Part shown: one piece after another, positions 1 to 8,931 of the stretch | How the letters are laid out: each line of letters begins with the position of its first letter | Position numbering within the stretch: the stretch's first letter is position 1 | Source of the DNA: Spirochaetaceae bacterium | Lineage (GTDB): Bacteria > Spirochaetota > Spirochaetia > SZUA-6 > DRHE01 | Assembly (NCBI GenBank): GCA_020353535.1 | Contig: CP070696.1 | Coordinates: 3,166,654 to 3,229,404, forward strand | Direction: 5' to 3' | DNA: 62,751 nucleotides | Made by a program: the position numbers and the translations under genes | Notes under the pieces: generated by a model | What the model saw: the letters and a program-made list of their open reading frames with translations, nothing else | Told to the model about the DNA's origin: nothing | Databases searched by the model: none

Positions 1-1
1 G

Positions 2-394
2 GTACGGGCCACGGTGGAGGTATATCCGCAGTACGCCGAAGGACTCCAGGACCTGGAGGGATTCTCCCACCTGATTCTGCTGTACTACTGCCACCGGGCC
101 AAACCGTACAGCTTGAGCGTGCTTCCCTTCATGGACTCTGTTCGTCACGGAGTATTCGCCACCCGGGCACCCTCCCGCCCCAATCCTATCGGTCTTTCCG
201 TGGTCCGTCTGGTATCCCGGGATGGGAATATCCTCACCGTCGAAGAGGTCGATATGCTCGACGGGACGCCCCTGCTGGACATCAAACCATATATAGAGGA
301 AGCGGATGTCCGCCGGAACACCCGCATGGGCTGGCTGGAAACCAGGATCGAGGGAATGCACAGTACCAGGGACGACGCCCGTTTTGTTCAGTAG
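2..394 (+). CDS. trmO: tRNA N6-threonylcarbamoyladenosine methyltransferase TrmO, 5'-truncated
   Basis: This is the C-terminal 130 residues of a TrmO (YaeB/TsaA, UPF0066) protein, which methylates t6A37 of tRNA using S-adenosylmethionine. The reading frame is open to the left edge, so the true start lies outside the window and the GTG at 14 is probably an internal codon. The family signatures LEGFSHLILLY, the ATRAPSRPNPIGLS block and LDGTPLLDIKPY are all visible. It ends 75 bases before the metal-transport genes and has no obvious link to them. Confidence 0.85.
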   Translation, partial: VRATVEVYPQYAEGLQDLEGFSHLILLYYCHRAKPYSLSVLPFMDSVRHGVFATRAPSRPNPIGLSVVRLVSRDGNILTVEEVDMLDGTPLLDIKPYIEEADVRRNTRMGWLETRIEGMHSTRDDARFVQ

Positions 395-410
395 GGCGGG
401 CGGATAATAC

Positions 411-440
411 TTGTACCCGGCGAAAAGAAATGACTATTAT
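411..440 (+). promoter_or_regulatory. Predicted sigma70-type promoter of the ZIP gene
   Basis: A -35 TTGTAC (411-416) and a -10 TATTAT (435-440) are separated by 18 bases in the gap between trmO and the ZIP gene. A strong ribosome site, GAGGAGG, follows just before the ATG at 470. Confidence 0.45.
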
Positions 441-469
441 AGCAATACCCCACACACCGAGGAGGAGTC

Positions 470-1288
470 ATGATTGTTGATTGGTTCAGGGACCTAAATC
501 CGATCGTCCAGGCTCTCTTGGCTACCTGTTTTACCTGGTTTGTTACAGCCGCGGGAGCCGGTCTGGTGTTCTTTTTCAAGGCGATCAACCGGAAAGTTCT
601 GGACGGTATGCTCGGTTTTGCCGCCGGCGTCATGGTAGCGGCCAGCTTCTGGTCCTTGCTCGCTCCGGCCATCGAGATGGCGGAGAACGAGTCAAACCTG
701 CCGGCCTTCATCCCCGCCGCCGTGGGCTTCCTTCTTGGCGGAGTTTTTCTCTTTGTCACGGACAAGATCCTGCCGCACCTGCACCTGGGTCTGCCAAAGA
801 CCGAGGCTGAAGGAATCTCCACCACCTGGCAGCGGAGCGTCTTGCTGGTGCTGGCCATCACCCTGCACAACTTCCCCGAAGGGCTGGCCGTAGGCGTGGC
901 CTTCGGCGCCCTGGCCGCCGGACTGCCATCGGCGACCCTGGCCGGAGCCGTGGCCCTGGCCGTGGGTATCGGCATCCAGAACTTTCCTGAAGGGACTGCC
1001 GTTTCCGTGCCGCTGCGCCGGGAGGGATTCTCCCGGTTCCGATCGTTCTTTTGGGGGCAGCTGTCCGGTGTGGTGGAACCGATAGCCGGCGTTTTGGGAG
1101 CACTGGCGGTGATTGTGGTGAAACCCCTGTTGCCCTATGCCCTGGCATTCGCCGCCGGAGCCATGATCTACGTGGTTGTGGAGGAGCTGGTTCCGGAATC
1201 CCAACGGGAAAAGCACAGTGATGTGGCTACCATCGGGGCCATGCTTGGATTCACCGTGATGATGACCCTGGATGTGGCGTTGGGATAG
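470..1288 (+). CDS. ZIP family divalent metal transporter (GufA/ZupT-like)
   Basis: A 272-residue polytopic inner-membrane protein of the ZIP family, which brings Zn2+, Fe2+ or Mn2+ into the cytoplasm. The two metal-site helices are plain: [14 protein letters not shown] near residues 132-145 and [13 protein letters not shown] near 168-180. A later helix carries VVEELVPES. Length matches the GufA branch. The ATG at 470 follows a GAGGAGG ribosome site. The GDT1-like gene starts 6 bases after its stop, so the two are probably co-transcribed. The exact metal cannot be read from sequence. Confidence 0.88.
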   Translation: MIVDWFRDLNPIVQALLATCFTWFVTAAGAGLVFFFKAINRKVLDGMLGFAAGVMVAASFWSLLAPAIEMAENESNLPAFIPAAVGFLLGGVFLFVTDKILPHLHLGLPKTEAEGISTTWQRSVLLVLAITLHNFPEGLAVGVAFGALAAGLPSATLAGAVALAVGIGIQNFPEGTAVSVPLRREGFSRFRSFFWGQLSGVVEPIAGVLGALAVIVVKPLLPYALAFAAGAMIYVVVEELVPESQREKHSDVATIGAMLGFTVMMTLDVALG

Positions 1289-1294
1289 GGGGAG

Positions 1295-1582
1295 ATGATG
1301 CTGCTGAATCTCAGACTCATCGCATCCACCTTTCTCATGATCTTTCTGGCCGAGCTGGGGGACAAGACGCAGGTGTCGATCTTCGCTCTGGCCGCCAATC
1401 GTAAAGCCTTTCTCTCGGTGTTCATCGGAGCGACGGGGGCTCTGATCCTGACCACGCTGATTGCCGCAGCCCTCGGGTCTGTGATCGGGCGCTTCATTCC
1501 GGAGAAGGTGATCAAGATCGTGGCCGGAGCCGTGTTCATCGGTTTCGGAGCACTGACCCTCTACGAAGCGTTCAAGGCATAA
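1295..1582 (+). CDS. TMEM165/GDT1 (UPF0016) family single-domain cation transporter
   Basis: A 95-residue membrane protein with three predicted helices and one copy of the family motif E-x-G-D-K-T (AELGDKTQ, residues 19-26). Eukaryotic GDT1 and bacterial MneA-type proteins carry two such repeats. One-repeat bacterial members of this length are thought to work as dimers and export Mn2+ or Ca2+. It starts directly behind a G-rich ribosome site (ATG at 1295 or 1298) in the ZIP transcription unit, which fits metal import and export being coupled. Confidence 0.82.
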   Translation: MMLLNLRLIASTFLMIFLAELGDKTQVSIFALAANRKAFLSVFIGATGALILTTLIAAALGSVIGRFIPEKVIKIVAGAVFIGFGALTLYEAFKA

Positions 1583-1601
1583 GAGTGACAAGGAAGTCTC
1601 G

Positions 1602-2078
1602 ATGGATCTGTTCCGATCCCTGAGGATACTAGGGCTCAAATCGATCCTCTCCAGCGCTCTGACCCTGGAGCAAGAGATCTACAATCTCTACAGCTCTTTG
1701 AAGGCTGAGCTGACCGGCCTGGAGGTGCCTCCAAGTCTTGTCCGTATCCTGGACGAGGAGCTCGGTCATCAGCAACTTATCAGGGATATGAAAAACGGCC
1801 ACCTTGCTGAAGAGGAAATCGAGCGCATACTCGGAGAATCGGATCTGCGCATCCACGAGCCGGCATCGATCGATGCGCTCCCGGCCGATCGCTACGGCCC
1901 GCTACTGAAGCAAATAGAGGCCATTCTCGAGAAGGAAGAGGAAATACACAGACTGTTCGCCGGCCTGCACCGCAAGGCCAAGATTCCCTTCGTCCGCCGG
2001 GCTTTTCGTTTTCTAGAGGAACAGGAGCGCATCCACCTCCGGGTGCTGGAACGGCTGCTCGGCCGCACCGAATCCTGA
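1602..2078 (+). CDS. Ferritin-like (rubrerythrin-type) domain protein
   Basis: A 158-residue, nearly all-helical protein. Four helices carry diiron-style ligands: EQEIYNLY (about residues 23-30), DEELGHQQLI (about 50-59), KEEEIHRLF (about 110-118) and EEQERIHLRVL (about 137-147). This E / ExxH / E / ExxH order is typical of ferritin-like carboxylate-bridged diiron proteins. There is no rubredoxin domain. The AAGGAAG ribosome site sits before the ATG. Its place after two metal transporters suggests iron or manganese storage or oxidant defence; the substrate is unknown. Confidence 0.65.
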   Translation: MDLFRSLRILGLKSILSSALTLEQEIYNLYSSLKAELTGLEVPPSLVRILDEELGHQQLIRDMKNGHLAEEEIERILGESDLRIHEPASIDALPADRYGPLLKQIEAILEKEEEIHRLFAGLHRKAKIPFVRRAFRFLEEQERIHLRVLERLLGRTES

Positions 2079-2131
2079 GGGGAGATTCTCAGCAGGGAAG
2101 TCTTGCCCGTTCAACCGCGTCGGGCCAGGTT

Positions 2132-5074
2132 TCAGGAATCCTGCAGATACGTCTGATACGGGTAGTTCCAGAACTGAGGGGGCTGGTTGTTGGCCAGGCG
2201 CAAATCCACGAACCGCTTGGCTGCCTCCACGCGGCCGGACTCCGGAACCTGCTCGAGATATTGGACGAAATCGTTGTACTCCGCCGCAGTCAGCGGGATT
2301 TCGAGCACATCGAACATGGCCACGCATCGGTTTCCCCCGGATTCTTTGGCCAGGTAGAGGATCTTGTCCGCCCTGCGGAACAGTTCTTTCTCGTCTTTGC
2401 AGGGTACTTTGGGCTTTTTCCCCAATCCCTGGGCCACGCCGATGGAAAGGGTACCCAGACCTCTTCCCTTCCAGCGTTCCAGGAAATCCTCGATCCCTCC
2501 CCGGTACAGGGGATCCGCTTTCTTCTTTTCCGCCAGCTCCTTCTGCGCCATGAGCAGCGGCACCTCCTCCAGCTGTCCGGCGAAGCGTTGATTCACCAGC
2601 TCGAAATAGCGGCCGCGGATGCGCTCGGCCTGCGCCAAAGCCGCGGTAACATCGCCCTTGACCACGACCATGAGCTCATCCCCCCCAAAACGCACGGCCG
2701 GATCCTCCTCCCTGTGCGAAGAGAGGATCACCTCGGCGGCGAGTTTCAGGATCTCATCCCCGAAATCGTGGCCCCGGGTGTCATTGATCGCCTTGAAGCG
2801 GTCAAGATCCATCACCATCAAGCTGAGAGGCTGCCCGGCTTCTACGCTTGACTGAAACAGGGGGGGCATAAAGCGCAGGTACTCGTTTTTGGAGAATAAT
2901 CCGGTCAGCCTGTCGATTTCTTCGAAATCCTTCTTCAGATCAACCCGCAGCGGAGTTTGATCACTCTCGATCTCATTGCGGATCCGCCGCTCTTCCACAG
3001 CGGCGAAAAACACCTGGTCCCCTGTCTCTCGCAGACGACTGCGCTCGTCATTGAGTAAAAAATCCAGGATTTCGGTTGTACCATAAAGGATCTCCAGAAA
3101 CACCCGGTTGTACTCTCCCTGGGGACTGTCGAGGATCCTCCTGTCCTCCGGAAGGGCTTCGATGTAACTGTGGAATTGATTCATCACCGGCCCGGGTTGG
3201 AGCTCGATCAGATCCTCCCTCTCGAAGCGCTGCGCCACGATCGGATTCCCGGCCTCCAGTTGTTCGCGCTCGATGATCAACTGCCCTAAAAACTCCCGCA
3301 GGTCCTTGGTCAAAGAATACAGCGGACGGCAGCGAAAGTACTCCTTGCGATCCAGGCTCAGGGCTACGTGCCCGTAGCCGCGAATTATGTGATTGCGGAT
3401 CTGATTGATCGTCTCGATCGTCTTGCGGGCAACGGAGGTGTTCAGGTATCGGTTCTGCACCTCCTTTTCCCTCAGAGATATTTCCTTCTCGAAGTAATCC
3501 ACCTCCTTGAGATAGCGTAGCAATAGGTCCTCCCGGGCTGCCCACCATTGCCGTCGGATCTCCGAGAAATACTCAGCCGATCGGGGCTTGTGGCCGCGCA
3601 GGGGATCGACCAGATCCACGAGGGCTTCCGGATTGAGAGATTCGAGCATCTGACCGATGAGCTCGTGGAAGACGATCACCGCTGCTACCGGATCCCGCCG
3701 GCTGATCTTCCAGAGCAGGTCCATGAAATCGGGCTTGCGGGACACCAGAGAACCTCGGTAGTCTCTATGGGAAAAGATCTTCTGATGAAACCACAGCAGC
3801 AGCGAGTAGTCTCCCTCCCAGATATGCTGAACCCGGCAGCCGGGAAAGGAGTATTCCAGGATGGTGAGGATGCCCCGAAACTCCTCGTTGAAGTCGAATG
3901 TCTCTTCTTCCAGCTCCTCCGCAGCTTCGGCATCCTCTTCTTCGTGGGATTCCTCCTCCCCAATCGTTCCAGCGACTCCGACACCCCGTCGACCTGTGTC
4001 CCCGGTCCGACTCCTTCTCTGCCGATCCAGATTCACATCCCCCCTCAGGACCAGAACTTCTTTGCTGTCCAGGCCGACAAAAGAGTAGATCTTTTCCAGA
4101 ATCGAAGCTACCTGTGCTTGGGTGCGGAAGATATTCAGCATCTTCAGCAGGGCCGGATACAGCTGTCCGGCGAACCATTTCAATCGGGTGTAGCAGGAGA
4201 GAAAATCACTGACTTGATGGTCGATGCGGATGCAGACCTGCTGGATTTTCTCCTCATTCGTGTAGATACGCTTGTAGAGGCCTTTTATCAACTCGCCGGT
4301 ACTGCGGATCCGCTCCCCCAGGGTCTCAGGATCGGCTTGAACGCTCAGTGTGATTCTGTATAAGCCCTTCACAACATCGGTCAGCTCGAGTACATCCACG
4401 TTCTTCTGTTGTTCGAATCTGCTCCTAAGAGTTTCGAGAGCCTCTAGCAGCCGGGGCGGTATTTTCTGAAAGCTGGTCATCAGACGGTAGCCGGCGGGTT
4501 CCCAGTTCAACATATCCCTTGTCAGATCACCCTTCAGATTGTAGCTGCTGTCGCTGTCCCGGCGCAGAAATCCCCCCCCCTTGAGCAGGTTCTCGGCGAG
4601 CTTCTGCAGCTCAAGGAGCGTACGATGCAGACTGTATCCTTCCGGGTCCCCCCGGCGGGGGCTGTCCAGGACCAGGATTTTCAAAAAGCCCGCAGGGATC
4701 GGATCCCGGTTTGGCCAGAGAAAAGAAAACAGGCTGGCAAGGAATTGGCGGATTCCGCTGATCTCGAAGCCTTCCCTGTAGGCGTAGCTCTCGATCTTCA
4801 GGCGAATGGCGTAGGAAGGTCGCTTGCGCCTGCGGCGGTGGAAGAGAAAGCGCTCCGCGGATTCCCGTTCCCGCCGATCCTCATCCTGGGCAGCCCGCTT
4901 GTCGAGGCCGGCAGTTCCCGTGGTATTCTGGCCGTTGATGCCTCTAAGCCGGCGATCCGCCGCTGCGGCACCCCTCAGCCGGGCACCGTCGATCTTGATC
5001 TCCTTAGCCGCTTTCGAGAAATCCCGGTAGAGCTTGCGCCGCTCCTGGTCGGTCAAATCGCCGTATTCACCCAT
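2132..5074 (-). CDS. Large diguanylate cyclase (GGDEF) protein with an uncharacterised N-terminal region
   Basis: A 980-residue protein. Residues 1 to about 690 are mostly helical, soluble, of no family I recognise, and hold an acidic stretch near residue 400. The C-terminal domain is a GGDEF cyclase: LMVMDLDRFKAINDTRGHDF, then the active site RFGGDEL near residue 796. An RxxD inhibitory site (REED) lies exactly five residues upstream, so it should make c-di-GMP and be inhibited by it. About 65 extra residues sit between the active site and the final SIGVA block. The start lies 7 bases behind a TATATT box and lacks a properly spaced ribosome site. Confidence 0.85.
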   Translation of the reverse strand: MGEYGDLTDQERRKLYRDFSKAAKEIKIDGARLRGAAAADRRLRGINGQNTTGTAGLDKRAAQDEDRRERESAERFLFHRRRRKRPSYAIRLKIESYAYREGFEISGIRQFLASLFSFLWPNRDPIPAGFLKILVLDSPRRGDPEGYSLHRTLLELQKLAENLLKGGGFLRRDSDSSYNLKGDLTRDMLNWEPAGYRLMTSFQKIPPRLLEALETLRSRFEQQKNVDVLELTDVVKGLYRITLSVQADPETLGERIRSTGELIKGLYKRIYTNEEKIQQVCIRIDHQVSDFLSCYTRLKWFAGQLYPALLKMLNIFRTQAQVASILEKIYSFVGLDSKEVLVLRGDVNLDRQRRSRTGDTGRRGVGVAGTIGEEESHEEEDAEAAEELEEETFDFNEEFRGILTILEYSFPGCRVQHIWEGDYSLLLWFHQKIFSHRDYRGSLVSRKPDFMDLLWKISRRDPVAAVIVFHELIGQMLESLNPEALVDLVDPLRGHKPRSAEYFSEIRRQWWAAREDLLLRYLKEVDYFEKEISLREKEVQNRYLNTSVARKTIETINQIRNHIIRGYGHVALSLDRKEYFRCRPLYSLTKDLREFLGQLIIEREQLEAGNPIVAQRFEREDLIELQPGPVMNQFHSYIEALPEDRRILDSPQGEYNRVFLEILYGTTEILDFLLNDERSRLRETGDQVFFAAVEERRIRNEIESDQTPLRVDLKKDFEEIDRLTGLFSKNEYLRFMPPLFQSSVEAGQPLSLMVMDLDRFKAINDTRGHDFGDEILKLAAEVILSSHREEDPAVRFGGDELMVVVKGDVTAALAQAERIRGRYFELVNQRFAGQLEEVPLLMAQKELAEKKKADPLYRGGIEDFLERWKGRGLGTLSIGVAQGLGKKPKVPCKDEKELFRRADKILYLAKESGGNRCVAMFDVLEIPLTAAEYNDFVQYLEQVPESGRVEAAKRFVDLRLANNQPPQFWNYPYQTYLQDS

Positions 5075-5098
5075 CCCCTTAAATATATCCTCCTCTGC

Positions 5099-5115
5099 TT
5101 GTCTTTTAAAGACAA
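5099..5115. promoter_or_regulatory. Perfect 17-bp palindrome between divergent genes (candidate operator)
   Basis: TTGTCTTT, one central T, then AAAGACAA forms a perfect inverted repeat in the 59-bp gap between the diguanylate cyclase and the MATE exporter. It lies 18 bases before the first MATE start and 25 bases before the cyclase start. It could bind a dimeric repressor controlling one or both genes. No regulator gene is adjacent. Confidence 0.5.
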
Positions 5116-5133
5116 AGCGTTTACTTTGGGGGG

Positions 5134-6531
5134 ATGCGAAAGACCATGAGAACCACTCCGCAGCAGATCCTGGGTGGCCCGATCCTGCCGACTTTGTTGA
5201 GGTTATCCGTTCCGGCGATCATCGCCTTCACCTTTCACACAACTTTCAACTTCGTTGATCGGCTGTTCGTCTCCCGACTGGGAGCCGTGGAGCTGGGCGC
5301 TCTGGGTATGGCCTTTACCGTCCAAAGCATCCTCATCACCATCGGCTCGGGTACGGGGATCGGAGCCAGCTCTCTGGTTGCGCGCTTCATAGGTGCGGGC
5401 AAGAAGGAGCAGGCCAACAACGCAGCTGAGCATACCTTGCTGATCATCCTGGCCCTGTCGGTTCTGTTCACGATCGCCGGCCCGCTTCTCAGCCGCCCCC
5501 TGTTCGTGCTTCTCGGGGCCTCCGAACAGATGCTCCCCTACATCCTCAGCTACGTCAACATCATCCTCTACGGATCCTTCTTCCAGTTCTTCGCCATGAT
5601 CGGAAACGGGATCCTGCGGGGAGAGGGCAACACGGTCACGCCGATGCAGGTCATGGTGGTGGGAACCTTGGTCAACATCGTACTGGATCCGCTGCTGATC
5701 TTCGGCATCGGCCCCTTTCCGGCCCTCGGGGTGCAGGGGGCGGCGATCGCCACGGTGATTGGTCGGGCGGTGAGCTGTATCGTGCTGGCAGCCTCTCTGT
5801 TCGGGAAAAAGAACATCGTGGTGCTGAATATGCGAGCCTTCCGCTACCAGGGCGCGATCATCCGGGGGATCTTCGCCGTAGGGGGACCCACCGTCATGGG
5901 ACAGCTGTCCAACTCTTTGGGCCTGACCCTGCTGTTCATCCTGCTGAAGCCCTACGGTGACATGGCCAAGAGCGCCTTCACCCTCGGCTTTACCTACCAG
6001 CAGGTGGCAGTTTTGCCAATTATAGGCATCGCCCAAGGGACCCTGACCATGACCGGTCAGAACTTCGGAGCTGGCAAGATCAGGCGGGTGAAGTCATTGA
6101 TTAAAAAATCCCTGCTGTTCTGCATGGGTCTGATGTGCGCCTTTGCGCTGGTGATGATCCTCGGACGGGGAGCCTTTGTCCGGGTGTTCAGCGACTTGCC
6201 CGAGGTCATTCGCATCGGTCGAACCATGCTACTGATCTTTGCCGTTGGCTTTCCCTTCCTGGCAGCCCGCTTCATCCTCTCCAGCTTCTTTCAGGGTTTG
6301 GGCAAGGGTTTTGCCGCCTTCCTGATCAATTTCTCCTATATTCTTATCTTTGCCATGCCCCTGGCCCTGCTCCTGTCCCGGCTGATCGGCATCGAAGGGA
6401 TCTGGATTGGGATCGTTGCGGGCAATCTGCTCAGTTCTGTATTGGGAGCTGGCTGGGCGGGGATAACGGGGCGCAGGCTGGAGAGTGGGATCGAGGAACC
6501 GCAACCTATCATAATCAGAGCGCAGCCATAA
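5134..6531 (+). CDS. MATE family multidrug/metabolite efflux transporter
   Basis: A 465-residue protein with about 12 transmembrane helices in two related halves, the MATE/NorM layout for Na+- or H+-driven export of cationic compounds. The N-terminal helix (PAIIAFTFHTTFNFVDRLFV), GNGILRGEGNT and the matching second-half FILSSFFQGLGKG segment are typical of the DinF/NorM-like branch. Start choice is open between ATG 5134, directly behind six G residues, and ATG 5146, which has better spacing. Its last 17 bases overlap the 3' end of the convergent aldolase gene. Confidence 0.88.
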   Translation: MRKTMRTTPQQILGGPILPTLLRLSVPAIIAFTFHTTFNFVDRLFVSRLGAVELGALGMAFTVQSILITIGSGTGIGASSLVARFIGAGKKEQANNAAEHTLLIILALSVLFTIAGPLLSRPLFVLLGASEQMLPYILSYVNIILYGSFFQFFAMIGNGILRGEGNTVTPMQVMVVGTLVNIVLDPLLIFGIGPFPALGVQGAAIATVIGRAVSCIVLAASLFGKKNIVVLNMRAFRYQGAIIRGIFAVGGPTVMGQLSNSLGLTLLFILLKPYGDMAKSAFTLGFTYQQVAVLPIIGIAQGTLTMTGQNFGAGKIRRVKSLIKKSLLFCMGLMCAFALVMILGRGAFVRVFSDLPEVIRIGRTMLLIFAVGFPFLAARFILSSFFQGLGKGFAAFLINFSYILIFAMPLALLLSRLIGIEGIWIGIVAGNLLSSVLGAGWAGITGRRLESGIEEPQPIIIRAQP

Positions 6532-7516
6532 AGGAACCAGCCCGCCCCGCACCCTCGAGCAGCTCGATCAGGTCTTTTATTTTCGGCACGAACCGCCGGG
6601 AAACGAAACGCCCCACGCCGTTGTCCATAGCCGATACCTTGAACTCCGCGTGACCGGGAACCAGCTGATCCTGACGGGATCGGTAGTACTCCTGGGCTGC
6701 GGAAGAACGAAGGATCAGTCCGTCGGTGGACCAGTTCAACTTCGTCAGTCCGTGAGCCACGGCTTCCCGGATCTGCTCTTCCGACAATCCGGAGGATCCA
6801 TGCAGCACAATCCCGATCTTGCGTCCGGTTAGCCGTTCCAGCAGGGAGGCGGTGGAAGATATGTTCTCCGGCCGGAAGCCGGGATAGCCCTCCTTGCTGA
6901 ATCCGTGACGATTTCCCAGACCCGGGGCAAACAGAGCCACGTAGCCGGAGTGCCTGCACTCGACGCCCATAATCAGGGATTCTATCTCCTCTGGGGTTGT
7001 AAGTCCCACGTCCAATCCGGCCTCCATCTCCAGGGTGAGTGGCCGGCCCACGGATTCGGCGGCTTCGATGAGGGAGCAAAGCATCTCGATATTCTGCTCA
7101 GCGGTTAGCTTCGAGGCATCCAGGGAGACGGTGGTCGGACTTAGCCGCACCAGCATGTCGTCCACCTGGAAGGCATACCCTTTGATTGCCTCGGTCAAGA
7201 TCTCCCGGGTCCGCGGCCCTCGGATATGATCGGTGTGCAACACTACAGGTACCTGGTGGAACTCCTTCGAGTTCGCGAGCAGATTGATATGGGCGTAGTA
7301 TACGGCGAGTCCTCGCAGGGCATCGTCCGCTCCAAAGCTGATGCCCTCCAGCTGCCAGAGGCTGGTCTGGATCACGATCGCTGCGTCCAGTTCCTTGGCA
7401 GCAGCAAGGCAATCGTATATCGCTGCCGGGCTGTCCGCGTTTACCGCCAGAAGGGCGTACTTCTCCTGGAGGCAATGGCTTACCAGCTTCCTGGCTTGCA
7501 GGGGTGACAACAACAT
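6515..7516 (-). CDS. Class II (zinc) aldolase of the fructose/tagatose-bisphosphate family
   Basis: A 333-residue TIM-barrel aldolase. Visible active-site motifs are VVLHTDH (zinc His and catalytic Asp, about residues 91-97), LEMEAG, GNRHG (zinc His), LHGSSG (zinc His) and KLNWSTD (phosphate or substrate binding). This is the GatY/KbaY/FbaA fold, but the motifs drift from the canonical HLDHG and NIATD, suggesting a different ketose or keto-acid substrate. It is the last gene of the leftward sugar operon, 17 bases after the zinc dehydrogenase, and probably splits the oxidised sugar into two smaller carbonyl compounds. Confidence 0.82.
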   Translation of the reverse strand: MLLSPLQARKLVSHCLQEKYALLAVNADSPAAIYDCLAAAKELDAAIVIQTSLWQLEGISFGADDALRGLAVYYAHINLLANSKEFHQVPVVLHTDHIRGPRTREILTEAIKGYAFQVDDMLVRLSPTTVSLDASKLTAEQNIEMLCSLIEAAESVGRPLTLEMEAGLDVGLTTPEEIESLIMGVECRHSGYVALFAPGLGNRHGFSKEGYPGFRPENISSTASLLERLTGRKIGIVLHGSSGLSEEQIREAVAHGLTKLNWSTDGLILRSSAAQEYYRSRQDQLVPGHAEFKVSAMDNGVGRFVSRRFVPKIKDLIELLEGAGRAGSFMAAL

Positions 7517-7533
7517 TCGATATTCCTCCCCTT

Positions 7534-8580
7534 CTACTCCGGCTGAATACTGACCTTGATGGCACGGCCCGATTGGATGTGTTCGAAAGCCTCCAGGAAA
7601 TCCTTCAGAGCCACCCGATGGGTGATAATCTTGCTGGATGGCAGCGTGCCGCTGACGATCAAGCGCAAGGCGGCGGTAAAATCATCGATCTTAGAGGAAA
7701 AAGATCCGGTCAGGACCAGTTCCCTGTAATGGATGAGATTGGTGTTGAGGTTGGCGTAGGGATTAGACTTGGGCAGTCCCCCGAAGAACTCGATGCGGGC
7801 CATTTTCCCGGCCATTTCCAGGGCGTCGACCTGAGCTTGAGCTGCGGCGCAAGCCACGATGACCACATCCGGACCCAGTCCGTCGTTCAAGGTCTGAGCC
7901 GTTTTTATATGGTTACCCTGCTCGGATACCGGAACGTAGGAATGGAAGCCGAACTGCTCCGCCAGCTCCAGCCGCTTTTGGGAAACGTCCATCAAGCAAA
8001 CATGATTGGCTCCCTCGATCTTCGAAACCACGCCGTGGAGCAGTCCGATGGGACCGGCGCCGATAACCACCACCGTATCCTTGATACCGATGTTCAACCT
8101 GCCATGGGCGTTGAGCACACAGCCCAGCGGTTCGCTCAGCGCCGCCTCCTCGAAGCTGATATGTTCGGGAATGCGGATTAGCTGTCTGTTGTCCAGCGCC
8201 TGCTTCGGCACCCTCATGTACTCGGCAAACGCACCGTCGTGCTGGTAGGCCATGGTGCTGCGGGTTTCACAGAGATTGGCCCTGCCCTTTTTGCAGTACA
8301 CACAGGTACCGCAGGGAATCACCACGTACATGATGATCCGATCGCCGACCTTCACGCCGGCCTCCCCATGCTCGAGCTCCACCACGGTTCCGGAAAGCTC
8401 ATGCCCGAGCACTCTTGGGGGCTGTATTTTTGCGTCCCCGTGCTTATAGGTGCGAAGATCCACACCGCAGATATTGCAGGCTCCGATCTTCAACAGGGCT
8501 TCCCCCTTCCCCGTTTTTGGTACAGGAATGTCCTGTACCGCTATGTTTTGGGGTCCCCCAAGATAGACTGCTGCTTTCAT
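7534..8580 (-). CDS. Zinc-dependent medium-chain dehydrogenase (polyol/threonine dehydrogenase-like)
   Basis: A 348-residue MDR enzyme: GroES-like domain, then a Rossmann NAD(P) domain (VVVIGAGPIGLL). Catalytic zinc ligands are in NICGVDLRTY and GHELSG. The structural zinc site is the four-Cys loop CGTCVYCKKGRANLC. I chose ATG 8580 because the AGGAGAGAGG ribosome site ends right at it; the upstream GTG at 8595 lies inside that site. It probably oxidises a sugar alcohol or secondary alcohol. The locus holds a second MDR enzyme at 14.1-15.1 kb. Confidence 0.85.
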   Translation of the reverse strand: MKAAVYLGGPQNIAVQDIPVPKTGKGEALLKIGACNICGVDLRTYKHGDAKIQPPRVLGHELSGTVVELEHGEAGVKVGDRIIMYVVIPCGTCVYCKKGRANLCETRSTMAYQHDGAFAEYMRVPKQALDNRQLIRIPEHISFEEAALSEPLGCVLNAHGRLNIGIKDTVVVIGAGPIGLLHGVVSKIEGANHVCLMDVSQKRLELAEQFGFHSYVPVSEQGNHIKTAQTLNDGLGPDVVIVACAAAQAQVDALEMAGKMARIEFFGGLPKSNPYANLNTNLIHYRELVLTGSFSSKIDDFTAALRLIVSGTLPSSKIITHRVALKDFLEAFEHIQSGRAIKVSIQPE

Positions 8581-8651
8581 CCTCTCTCCTCGCACGCTTG
8601 CATAACCTTGTTGTAACGGATCCCTGAAGTCTCCGAGTCGGCTGAACGCGG

Positions 8652-8930
8652 CTATCCGCCCATGAGCGGCGGGAACAGGCTCAACCTGTCACCGTTGTCG
8701 AGCTCCTGCTCCAGACCCTTCGGAAGCTGGCTCCACCCTTTGCCGTTCACCACGATCATGGTCGAACCATCGGGCAGAGCCAAGTCGTAGCGGTCGTTCA
8801 ACTGCTGCAGTACATCCCGCACTGTTGCTCCGGCAGCCAAGGTGAGCTCCTCCTGCTTCTTTCCTGTTCTTTCCCTGAAATTGACCATGTACCTGATCAC
8901 GATGCGGATGGCTCCGGAGGGATCACTCAT
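8652..8930 (-). CDS. MoaD/ThiS family ubiquitin-like sulfur carrier
   Basis: A 92-residue beta-grasp protein ending in the di-glycine tail PPLMGG, which is adenylated and thiocarboxylated to donate sulfur in molybdopterin-type cofactor synthesis. It begins 1 base after the stop of the AOR gene. Such MoaD-like partners are often found beside tungsten aldehyde:ferredoxin oxidoreductases, where they are presumed to serve the pyranopterin dithiolene. No MoaE or MoeB homologue lies in the window, so the rest of the pathway must be elsewhere. Confidence 0.82.
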   Translation of the reverse strand: MSDPSGAIRIVIRYMVNFRERTGKKQEELTLAAGATVRDVLQQLNDRYDLALPDGSTMIVVNGKGWSQLPKGLEQELDNGDRLSLFPPLMGG

Positions 8931-8931
8931 G

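Noticed and set aside
692..1639. A 315-codon minus-strand frame opposite the ZIP and GDT1 genes.
   Set aside because: Gly/His/Gln-rich composition typical of antisense frames; the plus-strand genes carry family motifs.
2075..2125. CTGAG/CTCAG and GCCCG/CGGGC inverted repeats between the ferritin-like and GGDEF genes as terminators.
   Set aside because: Stems of five base pairs without a T run on either strand; too weak to call.
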